DNA of 64,000 bases from Thermoclostridium stercorarium subsp. stercorarium DSM 8532 (GCF_000331995.1 NC_020134.1:2144002-2208001); one strand, 5' to 3'. Positions 15,790-26,398 are shown, numbered from the stretch's first letter. Notes: a model not told the origin generated them from the letters alone. A program made the numbers and translations.

Positions 15790-16665
15790 ATGAAAACAAA
15801 TTTTGAATATCTTATGAAACTGCATCCCTGCTTTGCCGCCGGAGCAAAAAATTACAAGGGACGGGTTCATCTTCCCGTTTCCCCCGGTTGCAATATTTTT
15901 TGCAAATTCTGCAAACGGAGTTTCAATGACACCGTCAACCGTCCCGGTGTGGCCAGAGGAATAATTTCCCCCTCGGAAGCGGTTGAAACTGTCAGAAAAG
16001 CCGTCGCCCTATGCCCGGACATCACCGTCGCAGGCGTGGCAGGACCGGGGGAACCCCTCGCAACCCCCTATGCTCTCGAAACATTCAGGCTTATAAAAAA
16101 GGAATTCCCCGACATTATTAAATGCATGAGCACAAACGGGCTTTTGCTTCCTGATTATGCTGAAGACATAATCGAAGCCGGCATTGACAGCCTCACGGTC
16201 ACCGTGAATGCCATTAACCCCGATATACAGGCACGGATATGCGAAGGCATTGTTTACGGGGGGAAATTCGTGGCCGGGCGCGAGGCTGCGGAAATACTCA
16301 TAGCCAATCAGCTATCGGGCATAAAAAAAATATCCGGTGCCGGTATCACCGTCAAGGTAAATACGGTATTAATCCCCGAAATCAATGCCGGGCATGTTAC
16401 GGACGTGTCAAAAACCGTGGCCGAACACGGCGCCTCAATATTCAACATCATCCCGCTGATTCCTCAGCACGGGCTCAGCTGGTGCAGTGCGCCGGACTGC
16501 GGACTTATCAGTAAAGCAAGAACTGAAGCGGAAAAATATATAAAAGTGTTCCGGCATTGCCAGAGATGCCGTGCCGACGCGGCGGGGATACCCGGCAGCC
16601 GCGACATAAGCCGGATGATTTACATTACTCCTGTCATACCTGAAAACACTTTCTCCCATGGATGA
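15790..16665 (+). CDS. nifB: NifB-type radical SAM cofactor-biosynthesis protein
   Basis: A 291-residue radical SAM protein with the hallmarks of NifB: HPC near the N-terminus (Cys14), SAM cluster motif CNIFCKFC (Cys34, 38, 41), AGPGEPLATP, CMSTNGLLLPDY, VNTVLIPEIN, and the C-terminal RHCQRCRADAAG (Cys257, Cys260) that binds the precursor clusters. NifB fuses two 4Fe-4S clusters and inserts a carbide to give the 8Fe core (NifB-co). It lacks the fused NifX-like domain, which is encoded separately just upstream. Its presence in the operon means this system likely makes its own 8Fe cofactor; with no nifE, nifN or nifV here, the cofactor would stay unmatured. Confidence 0.9.
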   Translation: MKTNFEYLMKLHPCFAAGAKNYKGRVHLPVSPGCNIFCKFCKRSFNDTVNRPGVARGIISPSEAVETVRKAVALCPDITVAGVAGPGEPLATPYALETFRLIKKEFPDIIKCMSTNGLLLPDYAEDIIEAGIDSLTVTVNAINPDIQARICEGIVYGGKFVAGREAAEILIANQLSGIKKISGAGITVKVNTVLIPEINAGHVTDVSKTVAEHGASIFNIIPLIPQHGLSWCSAPDCGLISKARTEAEKYIKVFRHCQRCRADAAGIPGSRDISRMIYITPVIPENTFSHG

Positions 16666-16730
16666 TAAAAACAATATAGCATTTCGGTGTAAAACAGACT
16701 AAAGCATTGCATTTAAGGAGGTGGTTTGAC

Positions 16731-16994
16731 ATGTGTTGTGACTGTACGAGGAAGGACAATCCCCGATGTTTAACATTTGAATCAAAGAAAGGAGAACAAG
16801 TATGTCCGTTGTTCCTGAAAAGAACAATTACCGTTTTGACACGCAAAGGCTCAGAGCCGGATACGACCCCAAAGAACACAACTATGCAGTATCACCTCCA
16901 ATATATCAGACCACATCCTATGATTTCAGAGATGTGGCGCATGCTATGGCTTTGTTCGGCTTTCGCGAGACAGGAAATCTCTACAGCCGCGTAG
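16731..16994 (+). CDS. Cys-rich upstream ORF overlapping metY
   Basis: An 87-codon frame opens with ATG TGT TGT GAC TGT (MCCDC) behind a very strong AAGGAGGTGG site, has further Cys codons at residues 13 and 25, and runs 193 nt into metY in another frame. The early Cys run and the coverage of the metY ribosome-binding site (AAAGGAGAAC, near 16788) suggest translational control: a ribosome stalled for cysteine would leave the metY site free, one that continues would occlude it. No terminator lies between nifB and metY. The part inside metY is not expected to make a useful protein. This is inference. Confidence 0.45.
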   Translation: MCCDCTRKDNPRCLTFESKKGEQVCPLFLKRTITVLTRKGSEPDTTPKNTTMQYHLQYIRPHPMISEMWRMLWLCSAFARQEISTAA

Positions 16995-18127
16995 GAAACC
17001 CAACGGTAAGTATCCTCGAGCAGCGCGTCGCGGCCCTTGACGGTGCGGCCGGCGCGGTTGCCCTGGCTTCGGGTATGGCGGCAATAAGTTACACGCTTCT
17101 CAATATAGCCGAAGGCGGAGGCAGAATCCTCACATCTCCTTTCCTGTACGGCGGAAGCGCGGACAGTTTCAAGAAAATTTATCCGAAATTCGGCATTACG
17201 ATAGATTTTGCCCGGAACATAGAAAATCCCGAAAAGCTTGCGGAGGAGATCAGGCCTGACACCAAAGCCATTTTCGTGGAAAGCATAAGCAACCCCAACA
17301 CAGTGCTGCTGGACATTGACGCCATCGCCGAAGTTGCCCATGAACACGGCATACCGTTGGTGGTAGACAACACGGTCGCCACCCCGTACCTTTACAATCC
17401 CATTGCCCACGGCGCGGATATAGTCGTTTATTCGGCCACAAAAGGCCTTACCGGTCACGGAAACATCATTGCAGGGATTGTGCTGGAAAGCGGCAAATTT
17501 AACTGGCAGTCGGAAAAATTCCCGCAGTTTTCCGAAAGATATTACACCCTTCGTGACATAAACGGAAACCACCGAAGCTTTCCCGAAGTATTCCCTGAAA
17601 CGCCTTTTACCTCAAGAATCAGATTCAACTACCTGAACTATTTCGGCGCGGCTTTGTCGCCTTTCAACGCCTACCTTGCGCTTATAGGCCTTGAAACATT
17701 GTCTGAACGGGTTGCAAAACAGGTTCGGAACGCTGAAATTCTGGCCGAATACTTAAGCAATCATGAAGCGGTGGAATGGGTTCGGTATCCCACACTTAAA
17801 AACAGCCCGTACCGTGCACTGGCAGAGCGGGACTTTCCGAAAGGCGCGGGCGGCATACTCTCTTTTGGTTTCAAGGGAACCGAAGCCCAGCGGGAGGCAT
17901 TTCTGAATTCGGTTCAGCTGTTCCACTATCACGTCAATATTGGTGACGCCCGCAGCCTCATCGTCAACTCACCGCAGACCACCCACAGCGAGCTTGAACC
18001 CGAAGAAAAGAAACTGGCCGATATTCCCGAAAATCTGATACGCATATCCGCAGGCCTTGAAGACCCTGATGACCTTATTGCCGATTTGGAACAGGCATTT
18101 AAAAAAGCCTTTGAAATAAAAAACTGA
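16802..18127 (+). CDS. metY: O-acetylhomoserine sulfhydrylase (MetY)
   Basis: A 441-residue PLP enzyme of the Cys/Met family whose length and C-terminal insert are typical of MetY. The PLP lysine is in YSATKGLTGHGN (Lys214) and the phosphate loop in ALASGMAAISY. MetY combines O-acetylhomoserine with sulfide to give homocysteine, or with methanethiol to give methionine. Lying between the cofactor genes and the importer of the nitrogenase-like operon, it is the obvious sink for sulfide or methanethiol set free by the reductase. AAAGGAG precedes its ATG. Confidence 0.93.
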   Translation: MSVVPEKNNYRFDTQRLRAGYDPKEHNYAVSPPIYQTTSYDFRDVAHAMALFGFRETGNLYSRVGNPTVSILEQRVAALDGAAGAVALASGMAAISYTLLNIAEGGGRILTSPFLYGGSADSFKKIYPKFGITIDFARNIENPEKLAEEIRPDTKAIFVESISNPNTVLLDIDAIAEVAHEHGIPLVVDNTVATPYLYNPIAHGADIVVYSATKGLTGHGNIIAGIVLESGKFNWQSEKFPQFSERYYTLRDINGNHRSFPEVFPETPFTSRIRFNYLNYFGAALSPFNAYLALIGLETLSERVAKQVRNAEILAEYLSNHEAVEWVRYPTLKNSPYRALAERDFPKGAGGILSFGFKGTEAQREAFLNSVQLFHYHVNIGDARSLIVNSPQTTHSELEPEEKKLADIPENLIRISAGLEDPDDLIADLEQAFKKAFEIKN

Positions 18128-18141
18128 AGGAGGAATATTTC

Positions 18142-19224
18142 ATGGGAAAATTCAGAACAGTATGCATTTTTTTGGTACTTATTCTCGTTGCCGCAGTGAT
18201 TGCGGCATGCGGCAGCGCAAACAGAAGCAATGACAATGCGCAGGCAAATCAGCTTCCTGCGTCAGGCGCGGAAACGACAGACACCACTGAGAAATTCAAA
18301 TACGGAAAAATTGATATTCCAGGAAAAAGCGGCTCCCTTTGCGCCGCCCCGATTTACATAGCCTATGAAAAGGGATTTTTTGCCGAGGAAGGTTTTGATG
18401 TAAACCTCATTTCCGCCGATACCGAAACACGCAAAATAGGCCTTAACAACGGTACTATACCCATTGTCAACGGCGATTTTCAGTTCTTCCCCTCCATTGA
18501 GAACGACGTAAAGGTCAAAGTCGTCGACGGACTGCACTATGGATGCATTAAGCTCCTTGTCAAAAAAGATTCACCGATACAAAGCGTTGAGGACATAAGA
18601 GGCAAAAAAATCAGCGTGGACGAAATAGGCGGCACACCGCACCAGGTTGCAGCGGTATGGCTTGAAAAAAACGGCATTTCGGCGAAGCCTGAAGACGGAG
18701 AAGTCACGTTCCTGCCGTTCGAGGACGGTAACCTGGCAGTGGAAGCGCTGAACAAGGGTGAAGTCGATGTTGCGGCGCTGTGGGATCCGTTTGGATCGGT
18801 ACTGGAGAAAACAGGAAACTACCGCGTTCTCCTTGACATATCCAAAGACGAACCTTTTGCCGACAAATACTGCTGCTTCCTTTATGCTTCGGAAAAATGG
18901 ATAAATGAAGAGCCCGAAAAGCTTGCGGCACTTCTTCGCGCTTATCACAAGGCTCAGAACTGGATAGCCGAAAACCCCGAAGAAACGGTGGATATCATCA
19001 TCGACAAAAAGTATTCTCAAATTGAGGACAGAGAACTGGCAATTGAACTAATCAGGAGTTATAAATACCCCACTTATGAAGAAAGGGCCCAGCACCCGAC
19101 AAGGGTACGCGACAATGTGCTGTACTTTGCGGAGCAGCTTTACGGTATCGGTTATCTTACGACAGATCCCGAAAGTTTTACCGACCGCGCGTATTATGAA
19201 ATTGACGTAAACGCCGGTAAATAA
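18142..19224 (+). CDS. ABC substrate-binding lipoprotein (SsuA/TauA/NMT1-like)
   Basis: A 360-residue lipoprotein: signal peptide with lipobox VIAAC (Cys23), a Thr/Asn/Ala-rich linker, then a two-lobe periplasmic-binding fold of the NMT1/THI5 and SsuA group (KIDIPGKSGSLCAAPIYIAYEKGFF; DIRGKKISVDEIGGTPHQVA; EVDVAALWDPFGSVLE). Relatives bind aliphatic sulfonates, taurine, nitrate or pyrimidine precursors. The setting between metY and nifH makes an organosulfur ligand likely, but the ligand cannot be read from sequence. AAGGAGG precedes the ATG. Confidence 0.87.
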   Translation: MGKFRTVCIFLVLILVAAVIAACGSANRSNDNAQANQLPASGAETTDTTEKFKYGKIDIPGKSGSLCAAPIYIAYEKGFFAEEGFDVNLISADTETRKIGLNNGTIPIVNGDFQFFPSIENDVKVKVVDGLHYGCIKLLVKKDSPIQSVEDIRGKKISVDEIGGTPHQVAAVWLEKNGISAKPEDGEVTFLPFEDGNLAVEALNKGEVDVAALWDPFGSVLEKTGNYRVLLDISKDEPFADKYCCFLYASEKWINEEPEKLAALLRAYHKAQNWIAENPEETVDIIIDKKYSQIEDRELAIELIRSYKYPTYEERAQHPTRVRDNVLYFAEQLYGIGYLTTDPESFTDRAYYEIDVNAGK

Positions 19225-19230
19225 ACTTGA

Positions 19231-19266
19231 TATCCTGCCCTACGGCGTTACGCCTCGGGCAGGATA
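19231..19266 (+). other. Intercistronic hairpin after the binding-protein gene
   Basis: TATCCTGCCC (19231-19240) pairs with GGGCAGGATA (19257-19266), with an inner GGCG/CGCC helix and no T-run. Such hairpins often protect the 3' end of binding-protein messages so that more binding protein than permease is made. Confidence 0.6.
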
Positions 19267-19300
19267 AGTGTGACAATAAAAACACAGGAGGCATCAGGCA

Positions 19301-20379
19301 ATGCGTGATCTAACCGAATTTATTCCAGCGGCGCCAATTTCCGAAGCAGTCAAGCCTGCTGAAGAAAGACAGCTTCGCCAAAAAACGAAAATTATATCCC
19401 CCGCCCGGTGGTGGCTGAGTTTTTCGATTACCCTTGCCGGCTTTGCGGCAGCCATTGCTGTTAACCTTTTTGTAAGGCAGATAGCGGATGTGGAAATAAA
19501 AACCTATACCGTAGCGGGATTTAACCTTACTTTCAACACTCTGTACAGGCTGGTTATAGGTGCCGTTATCCTGTTATATGCAGCCGTTGGCATATATTCA
19601 TACTTTGACCCCGACAGAAAGGCAAAATTTGCAAGCCGGGCACCTTTCAGGTTTGTAATGGGTATTGTCCTTGCCGTGTGGGATATTCTGGGCACAAAAC
19701 TCCTGTTGCTGCCCCAGCCTTTCTTCCCCGGTCCGGCCAAAATTCTCGAGCCTTTCCTCATCGAGCCCGATTTCATACTGGAGAACACTCTTTATTCGCT
19801 GAAACTGTATTTCGCAGGCTTCTCCCTCGGGGTTATCCTGGGGGTCGGAACGGGAATTCTTATAGGCTGGTTCCCGAAAGTGTATTACTGGCTTTATCCC
19901 GTTCTGAAAATGACCGGCGTAATACCGTCGGTCGCATGGATGCCTTTTGCTCTGACCCTGTTCCCCACCCCGTTCATGGCAGCGGTATTCTTAATAGTCA
20001 TTTGCGGGTGGTTTTCCATTGCATCGCTTACCGCCCAGGGAATACAATCCACTCCGAAAGCTTTGTTTGAAGTAGCCCGGACATTGGGCGCAAAAACCCC
20101 GTACCTGGTATTCCATGTGGCGATTCCTCAGGCCATGCCCCAGATTTTTACCGGAATATCCAACGCAAACGGATTTGCCTTCACCACTCTGGTCATGGCA
20201 GAAATGATGGGGCAGCCCGGCGGACTGGGATATTACATAAACTTAAGCAAAGTGTGGTCGGCCTATTACAAGGTGTTTGCAGCCATCCTCGTAATGGCTG
20301 TGCTTTTCAGCCTTATAATGAAAATCATCGGCGTTATAAGATCAAGGGTGCTGCGGTGGCAGAAAGGATGGGTAAAGGA

Positions 20380-20383
<4 letters not shown>
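19301..20383 (+). CDS. ABC transporter permease (SsuC/TauC-like)
   Basis: A 360-residue membrane protein with two N-terminal hydrophobic segments before the usual six-helix SsuC/TauC core, so it is about 100 residues longer than typical family members. The permease coupling motif is in FEVARTLGAKTPYLVFHVAIPQAMP (the EAA loop). It has AGGAGG 9 nt before its ATG and its TGA overlaps the ATG of the ATPase gene. It forms the channel for the substrate delivered by the preceding lipoprotein. Confidence 0.87.
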
Positions 20384-22052
<1,669 letters not shown>

Positions 22053-22067
22053 ATCCGAAATCCCGAT

Positions 22068-23444
22068 TTACACTATTGTTTTCACCCATACCCTCTTTCT
22101 TAAAAGTATAAAACCCACTATTACCTTTATTATTTCCGCAAACTGGATTACCGGAAAGATTACTTTTACAGGAAGTCCCGCAACATAATAAAGTGAAAAG
22201 GCAAGCGGGACCGACACAAGCCACAGAATGCCCGAATCAAATGCAAAAGTAATAATGGTCTTGCCTCCGCTTCTGAGCGTGAAATAAGATGCGTTTGAAA
22301 AGGCGTTCAGAGGCATCACGAAAGAGCAGACACGGATAAAATACAGCGCCAGCCGCTTTGATTCTTCACCTGTCTTAAAAAGATTTACAATTGCGCCGGA
22401 GGTAAAATACAGCGCAACGCCCACACAAACGCTGACCGAAAGCGACAGCGCAATCATTTTCCGGACGTTGTCAACCGCTTCTTCGTGTCTGCCTGCCCCA
22501 AGGGATTTTCCGGCAATTATCCCTATGCTTGATCCCAATGAAAGAAAAGCAATATTAAAAAGGTTAATCACAGAAGTAGCGATTGAAATTGCCGCCACAA
22601 CGGATATTCCGTGCAGCGAATAGGCAACGGATAATGCAGTCATCCCCCCTGACCAGAGAAGTTCGTTGACAAGCAGAGGCATTCCCTTCGCAAGAATGGA
22701 AACAAATAGCTTCCCCGGTACCTTCAGGCTTCTGAACGCGCCGTTAATATAAGTATACTTTGCCCGTTTTACAAAAATGTAACATGCCTGAATGACAAAC
22801 TCGGCAAACCTGGACATTACCGTGGCAATCGCCGCGCCGGTCACTCCCAGTTCAGGGAAACCTGCTTTTCCGAATATCAAAAGATAGTTAAAAACTCCGT
22901 TTATAACAACCGCCGCAAGGCCGGCCGTCATCGGGGTAAAAGTGTTACCCGTCTCTCTCAGCGTGCTTGCCAGTATCTGGGATAATGCAAACGGAACAAG
23001 GCCGGCAAGAATTACCCTAAAATACTCTTTCGCGAACGAAAGCGTCAGAGCAATATCACCACTGTCGTCAACCTCATGAAGAAACAGGTTTATAAAAAAG
23101 TCGTCGTAAAAGGTAAATAACAGCATAGCCGCCGCAGTAATTAAAACGGCGATTATCAGTTTCATCCGCAGAGTATATCTGATACCCTCATCGTCGTTCT
23201 TTCCGTAAAACTGAGAAGTGAATATTCCTATTCCGCTAAGCCCGCCGAATATGCAAAGATTGAAAACAAACAAAATCTGGTTAACAATTGAGACACCGGA
23301 CATCTGCTCGGTGCCTAAAGCCCCCACCATCAGATTGTCAAGCATGCTAACCAGGTTGGTTATGAAATTCTGCAGCATTATCGGCATTGCCACGGTCAAT
23401 GCCATTTTGTAAAACGATCTGTCGCCTATGTATTTTCTTCTCAT
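22068..23444 (-). CDS. MATE-family efflux transporter
   Basis: About 458 residues with twelve hydrophobic segments and MATE features (ALTVAMPIMLQNFITNLVSMLDNLMVGALG at the N-terminus; the second half repeats the pattern). Such proteins expel cations, drugs or metabolites in exchange for Na+ or H+; the substrate is unknown. ATG 23444 with AAGGA at 9 nt is preferred over the upstream 23483. It is convergent with the nitrogenase-like operon and not obviously linked to it. Confidence 0.88.
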   Translation of the reverse strand: MRRKYIGDRSFYKMALTVAMPIMLQNFITNLVSMLDNLMVGALGTEQMSGVSIVNQILFVFNLCIFGGLSGIGIFTSQFYGKNDDEGIRYTLRMKLIIAVLITAAAMLLFTFYDDFFINLFLHEVDDSGDIALTLSFAKEYFRVILAGLVPFALSQILASTLRETGNTFTPMTAGLAAVVINGVFNYLLIFGKAGFPELGVTGAAIATVMSRFAEFVIQACYIFVKRAKYTYINGAFRSLKVPGKLFVSILAKGMPLLVNELLWSGGMTALSVAYSLHGISVVAAISIATSVINLFNIAFLSLGSSIGIIAGKSLGAGRHEEAVDNVRKMIALSLSVSVCVGVALYFTSGAIVNLFKTGEESKRLALYFIRVCSFVMPLNAFSNASYFTLRSGGKTIITFAFDSGILWLVSVPLAFSLYYVAGLPVKVIFPVIQFAEIIKVIVGFILLRKRVWVKTIV

Positions 23445-23681
23445 CAAAATAATTCCTTCAGAGATTCCTTTCGATGCCAGCATACTTTCATAATATAGAC
23501 GATTCTTGGCGACAAGTCAATAACACAATTTGGATCGGGATCGGGGGCACGCTCAAAATAATTCAGTGACCCGGGAAAGCATCCATCAAAACTTTATAAA
23601 AAAAGAGTACAATGATATAATTATCACAAGCATACAAAGCGTAGATTTGCTGAATATTCACAGCGGGAAAGGTGAGCGATT

Positions 23682-24395
23682 ATGAGAATTATCAATGTTA
23701 AGGACTACGAAGAAATGAGCAGGAAGGCCGCAGACCTCATAGCTGCTCAGATAATCCTGAACCCAAAAAGCGTATTGGGCCTTGCAACAGGCTCCTCGCC
23801 AATTGGCACATATGAGCGTCTTGTGGAGTTGAACAGAAACGGGGTGATTGACTTCTCCCATGTAACCACAATCAACCTTGATGAGTATTATGGTTTGGAT
23901 CCCACCCACGATCAAAGCTATCGGTATTTCATGAACAAACACCTGTTTTCAAGGGTCAATATTAACATGGCCAACACCCATCTTCCGGACGGGAAAGCCA
24001 AGGATATAGACGCGGAGTGTAGACGTTACGACGATTTAATTGAAAGCGTGGGTGGAATTGATTTACAGCTTCTCGGCATAGGACATAACGGTCATATCGG
24101 ATTCAACGAACCGTCTGATGAGTTCATTCCCGGCACACACTGTGTTTCATTATCCGAAAGCACAATTAACGCCAATTCAAGGTTTTTCAAGTCAAGGGAC
24201 GAAGTACCGAGAAAAGCGATTACGATGGGGATAAAAGCCATCATGCAGGCAAGAAAGGTTTTACTTATCGCCAGCGGTGAGGACAAAAAAGAAATACTGA
24301 AAAAAGCATTGTTCGGACCTATAACCCCTCAGGTTCCCGCCTCAATCCTGCAATTGCATAAAGACCTGACGGTGATAACGCCACTGGATATCTAA
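23682..24395 (+). CDS. nagB: Glucosamine-6-phosphate deaminase
   Basis: A 237-residue NagB: GLATGSSPIGTYERL substrate loop, INLDEYYGL, LLGIGHNGHIGFNEP active-site region. It converts glucosamine 6-phosphate to fructose 6-phosphate and ammonia. The length matches short Bacillus-type NagB without the C-terminal allosteric extension. A TATAAT-like box lies near 23615. nagA sits 8 kb away on the other strand, so the amino-sugar pathway is split. Confidence 0.95.
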   Translation: MRIINVKDYEEMSRKAADLIAAQIILNPKSVLGLATGSSPIGTYERLVELNRNGVIDFSHVTTINLDEYYGLDPTHDQSYRYFMNKHLFSRVNINMANTHLPDGKAKDIDAECRRYDDLIESVGGIDLQLLGIGHNGHIGFNEPSDEFIPGTHCVSLSESTINANSRFFKSRDEVPRKAITMGIKAIMQARKVLLIASGEDKKEILKKALFGPITPQVPASILQLHKDLTVITPLDI

Positions 24396-24412
24396 GTCAG
24401 TTGAAATTAACG

Positions 24413-24439
24413 AAACTCCGGTTTTAAACCGGAGTTTTT
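24413..24439 (+). terminator. Terminator after nagB
   Basis: AACTCCGG and CCGGAGTT form a stem with a small TTTTAAA loop, followed by a T-run. Confidence 0.88.
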
Positions 24440-24574
24440 GTTATTGACAACCGGCGGTTATAAACATAGAATAGTATTGATACAAAAGACTTTAAACGGT
24501 ATTTTCGGTGTTTTTTTACCCGATCGTTAATTTTCGTGGTTCGGATTTTCAAAAAGCAAAGTGAGGTGAAAAAA

Positions 24575-24703
24575 ATGGAGTCTGGCGGCAGTAGTAATAT
24601 CGATAACAGCGGAAAGCGTGTGTATGGAAAAAATTCAGTACCGGCAATGCCAAACTCTGTTTTTTTCGGCATAAACCTCATTTTGCGGCATATGTCATGT
24701 TAA
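24575..24703 (+). CDS. Possible 42-residue small ORF of unknown function
   Basis: GTGAGGTG lies about 7 nt before ATG 24575; the frame reads MESGGSSNIDNSGKRVYG and ends at TAA 24703 without recognisable domain. It stands alone between the nagB terminator and the mgtE leader. The evidence is only the ribosome-binding site, so it may be chance. The rest of 24440-24927 shows no gene. Confidence 0.3.
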   Translation: MESGGSSNIDNSGKRVYGKNSVPAMPNSVFFGINLILRHMSC

Positions 24704-24820
24704 CCCCTTTCCGTACATGCTTTCCCTGATTTCATATCACAACAACAAATAGAGCTTTTTTTAACCCGCAACTATTAAACGGTGTTTGGGTTTTCTTATG
24801 TTTTGGCAGGACGCAATATT

Positions 24821-24857
24821 ATGTTGATGTTTAAAATTAACGTTTAAACTTCAACAT
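24821..24857 (+). repeat. 15-bp inverted repeat in the mgtE upstream region
   Basis: ATGTTGATGTTTAAA (24821-24835) pairs with TTTAAACTTCAACAT (24843-24857) with one mismatch and a 7-nt loop. A T-rich stretch starts about 7 nt later (24864 on). It may be a weak terminator, an attenuator, or an operator. It lies 70 nt before the mgtE leader ORF. Confidence 0.55.
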
Positions 24858-24927
24858 AAATGTTTCTTTTTGTCTTTTGCGGCACTGCCGTTTCCATGGA
24901 TCAATTTACGAAAGAGAGGTGGTAGTT

Positions 24928-25038
24928 GTGGATCCTGTCCCGTTACCTGCCAATTCAATGCAAAAAAACAGCAATACCAGAATCAGAGCCATAACTACTC
25001 CTCCGGGGAGGTGGCTCTGTCGGAAGGAGGCACCGTAA
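24928..25038 (+). CDS. MgtL-like proline-rich leader peptide of mgtE
   Basis: GTG 24928 follows GAGAGGTGG and opens a 36-codon frame starting MDPVPLPANSMQ. Its TAA (25036-25038) directly abuts the ATG of mgtE. Enterobacterial MgtL begins MEPDPTPLP; alternating acidic and proline residues at the start destabilise ribosomes at low Mg2+ and thereby switch on Mg2+ transporter genes. The mgtE ribosome-binding site lies inside this frame, so translation of leader and transporter must influence one another. Similarity is limited to about eight residues, but the position before a Mg2+ transporter is telling. Confidence 0.55.
   Translation: MDPVPLPANSMQKNSNTRIRAITTPPGRWLCRKEAP
24984..25019 (+). promoter_or_regulatory. 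Hairpin inside the mgtE leader with a competing pairing
   Basis: CAGAGCCA (24984-24991) pairs with TGGCTCTG (25012-25019), enclosing CCTCC-GG-GGAGG (25000-25011). It ends 2 nt before the mgtE ribosome-binding site (GGAAGGAGG, 25022-25030). The left arm and loop (ATAACTACTCCTCC, 24991-25004) can alternatively pair, with wobbles and two mismatches, with the leader's own ribosome-binding region (24914-24929), giving a possible switch. No sequence of the known M-box riboswitch is seen. Confidence 0.45.
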
Positions 25039-26373
25039 ATGAAAGAGTTAATCCTTAATCTTATCGACAGCGGCAATTACAGCGAAGCAAGGAAAAAACT
25101 GATTGAAATGAATGAGGTTGATATAGCGCAATTACTGGAAGAACTGGACAAGCAAAAGCTTTTGATAATTTTTAGGATATTGCCGAAAGAAATTGCCGCA
25201 GGAGTGTTTTCATATATTTCCAACCAGCTTCAGGAATATATTATCGCATCAATTACCGACAGGGAAATCAAAAATATCATTGATGAGCTGTTTTTGGATG
25301 ATACGATTGACTTTCTTGAAGAAATGCCTTCAAACATTGTCAAAAGAGTCCTGCAGGCCACAGATGATGAAACAAGAAAGCTTATAAATCAGTTTCTCAA
25401 ATACCCGGAAGATTCAGCCGGGAGCATCATGACAATCGAATATGTGGATCTTAAAAAGGAAATGACCGTAAAACAGGCCCTGGAACACATAAAGGAAACA
25501 GGCGTGGATAAGGAAACAATTGATACCTGTTATGTTCTGAATGAAAACAGGATCCTTGAAGGCGTAATACCGATAAGAAAGCTTATATTGAGTGACGAAA
25601 CCACTGTTGTGAAAGACATCATGGATACTGATCCGGTTTATGTAAATACTCATGATGACCAGGAAAAGATTGCTTCATTGTTCAAAAAGTATGATTTAAT
25701 TTCAATGCCCGTTGTGGACAATGAACGAAGGCTTGTAGGCATTGTGACCATTGACGACGTCGTGGACATTATTGATCAGGAAAACACCGAAGACTTTCAG
25801 AAAATGGCCGCCATGCATCCGTCGGATGAAGAATACCTGAAAACAAGCCCCTGGGTGCTTGCAAAACACAGAATTACATGGCTTGTGATCCTGATGATAT
25901 CCGCGGCTTTTACAGGTAATATTATTAACAAATATAATAATATATTACAGTCGATAGTAATTCTTACCTCATTCATTCCGATGCTGATGGACACAGGCGG
26001 AAACGCCGGCTCGCAATCTTCAACGCTTATAATAAGGGGCCTGGCCCTTGGCGAAATTACGACGAGGGATATTTTCAGGGTTATACTTAAAGAGGTTCAG
26101 GTAAGTTTTATCTGTGGTTTTGTTTTGGCCGCGCTGAATTTTATAAGAATATATTTCCTGGAAAAAATTAATCTGCTCGTGACATTGACGGTATGCGTAA
26201 CATTATTCTTCACCGTTATGCTGGCCAAAATTATCGGTTGTGTGCTGCCAATACTGGCGAAAATGCTCAAAGTTGATCCTGCGATAATGGCAAGCCCGCT
26301 TCTTACGACCATTGTCGATGCCACATCGCTTATGATATATTTCACATTCGCCACATGGATACTTCATATATGA
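25039..26373 (+). CDS. mgtE: MgtE magnesium channel/transporter
   Basis: A 444-residue MgtE: N-terminal helical superhelix domain (1-130), two CBS domains (about 130-250, with PVVDNERRLVGIVTIDDVVDII), a connecting helix, and five membrane segments including PMLMDTGGNAGSQSS and DPAIMASPLLTTIVDATSL, the pore and metal-site regions. The cytosolic domains sense Mg2+ and gate the pore. Expression is probably controlled by the leader ORF that ends right at its ATG. Confidence 0.95.
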   Translation: MKELILNLIDSGNYSEARKKLIEMNEVDIAQLLEELDKQKLLIIFRILPKEIAAGVFSYISNQLQEYIIASITDREIKNIIDELFLDDTIDFLEEMPSNIVKRVLQATDDETRKLINQFLKYPEDSAGSIMTIEYVDLKKEMTVKQALEHIKETGVDKETIDTCYVLNENRILEGVIPIRKLILSDETTVVKDIMDTDPVYVNTHDDQEKIASLFKKYDLISMPVVDNERRLVGIVTIDDVVDIIDQENTEDFQKMAAMHPSDEEYLKTSPWVLAKHRITWLVILMISAAFTGNIINKYNNILQSIVILTSFIPMLMDTGGNAGSQSSTLIIRGLALGEITTRDIFRVILKEVQVSFICGFVLAALNFIRIYFLEKINLLVTLTVCVTLFFTVMLAKIIGCVLPILAKMLKVDPAIMASPLLTTIVDATSLMIYFTFATWILHI

Positions 26374-26398
26374 AAAGTCATTAAAGCATGAAAATTGC

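Noticed and set aside
24900-25038. M-box (ykoK) magnesium riboswitch before mgtE
   Set aside because: None of the conserved M-box segments could be found; a leader ORF with a hairpin explains the region better.
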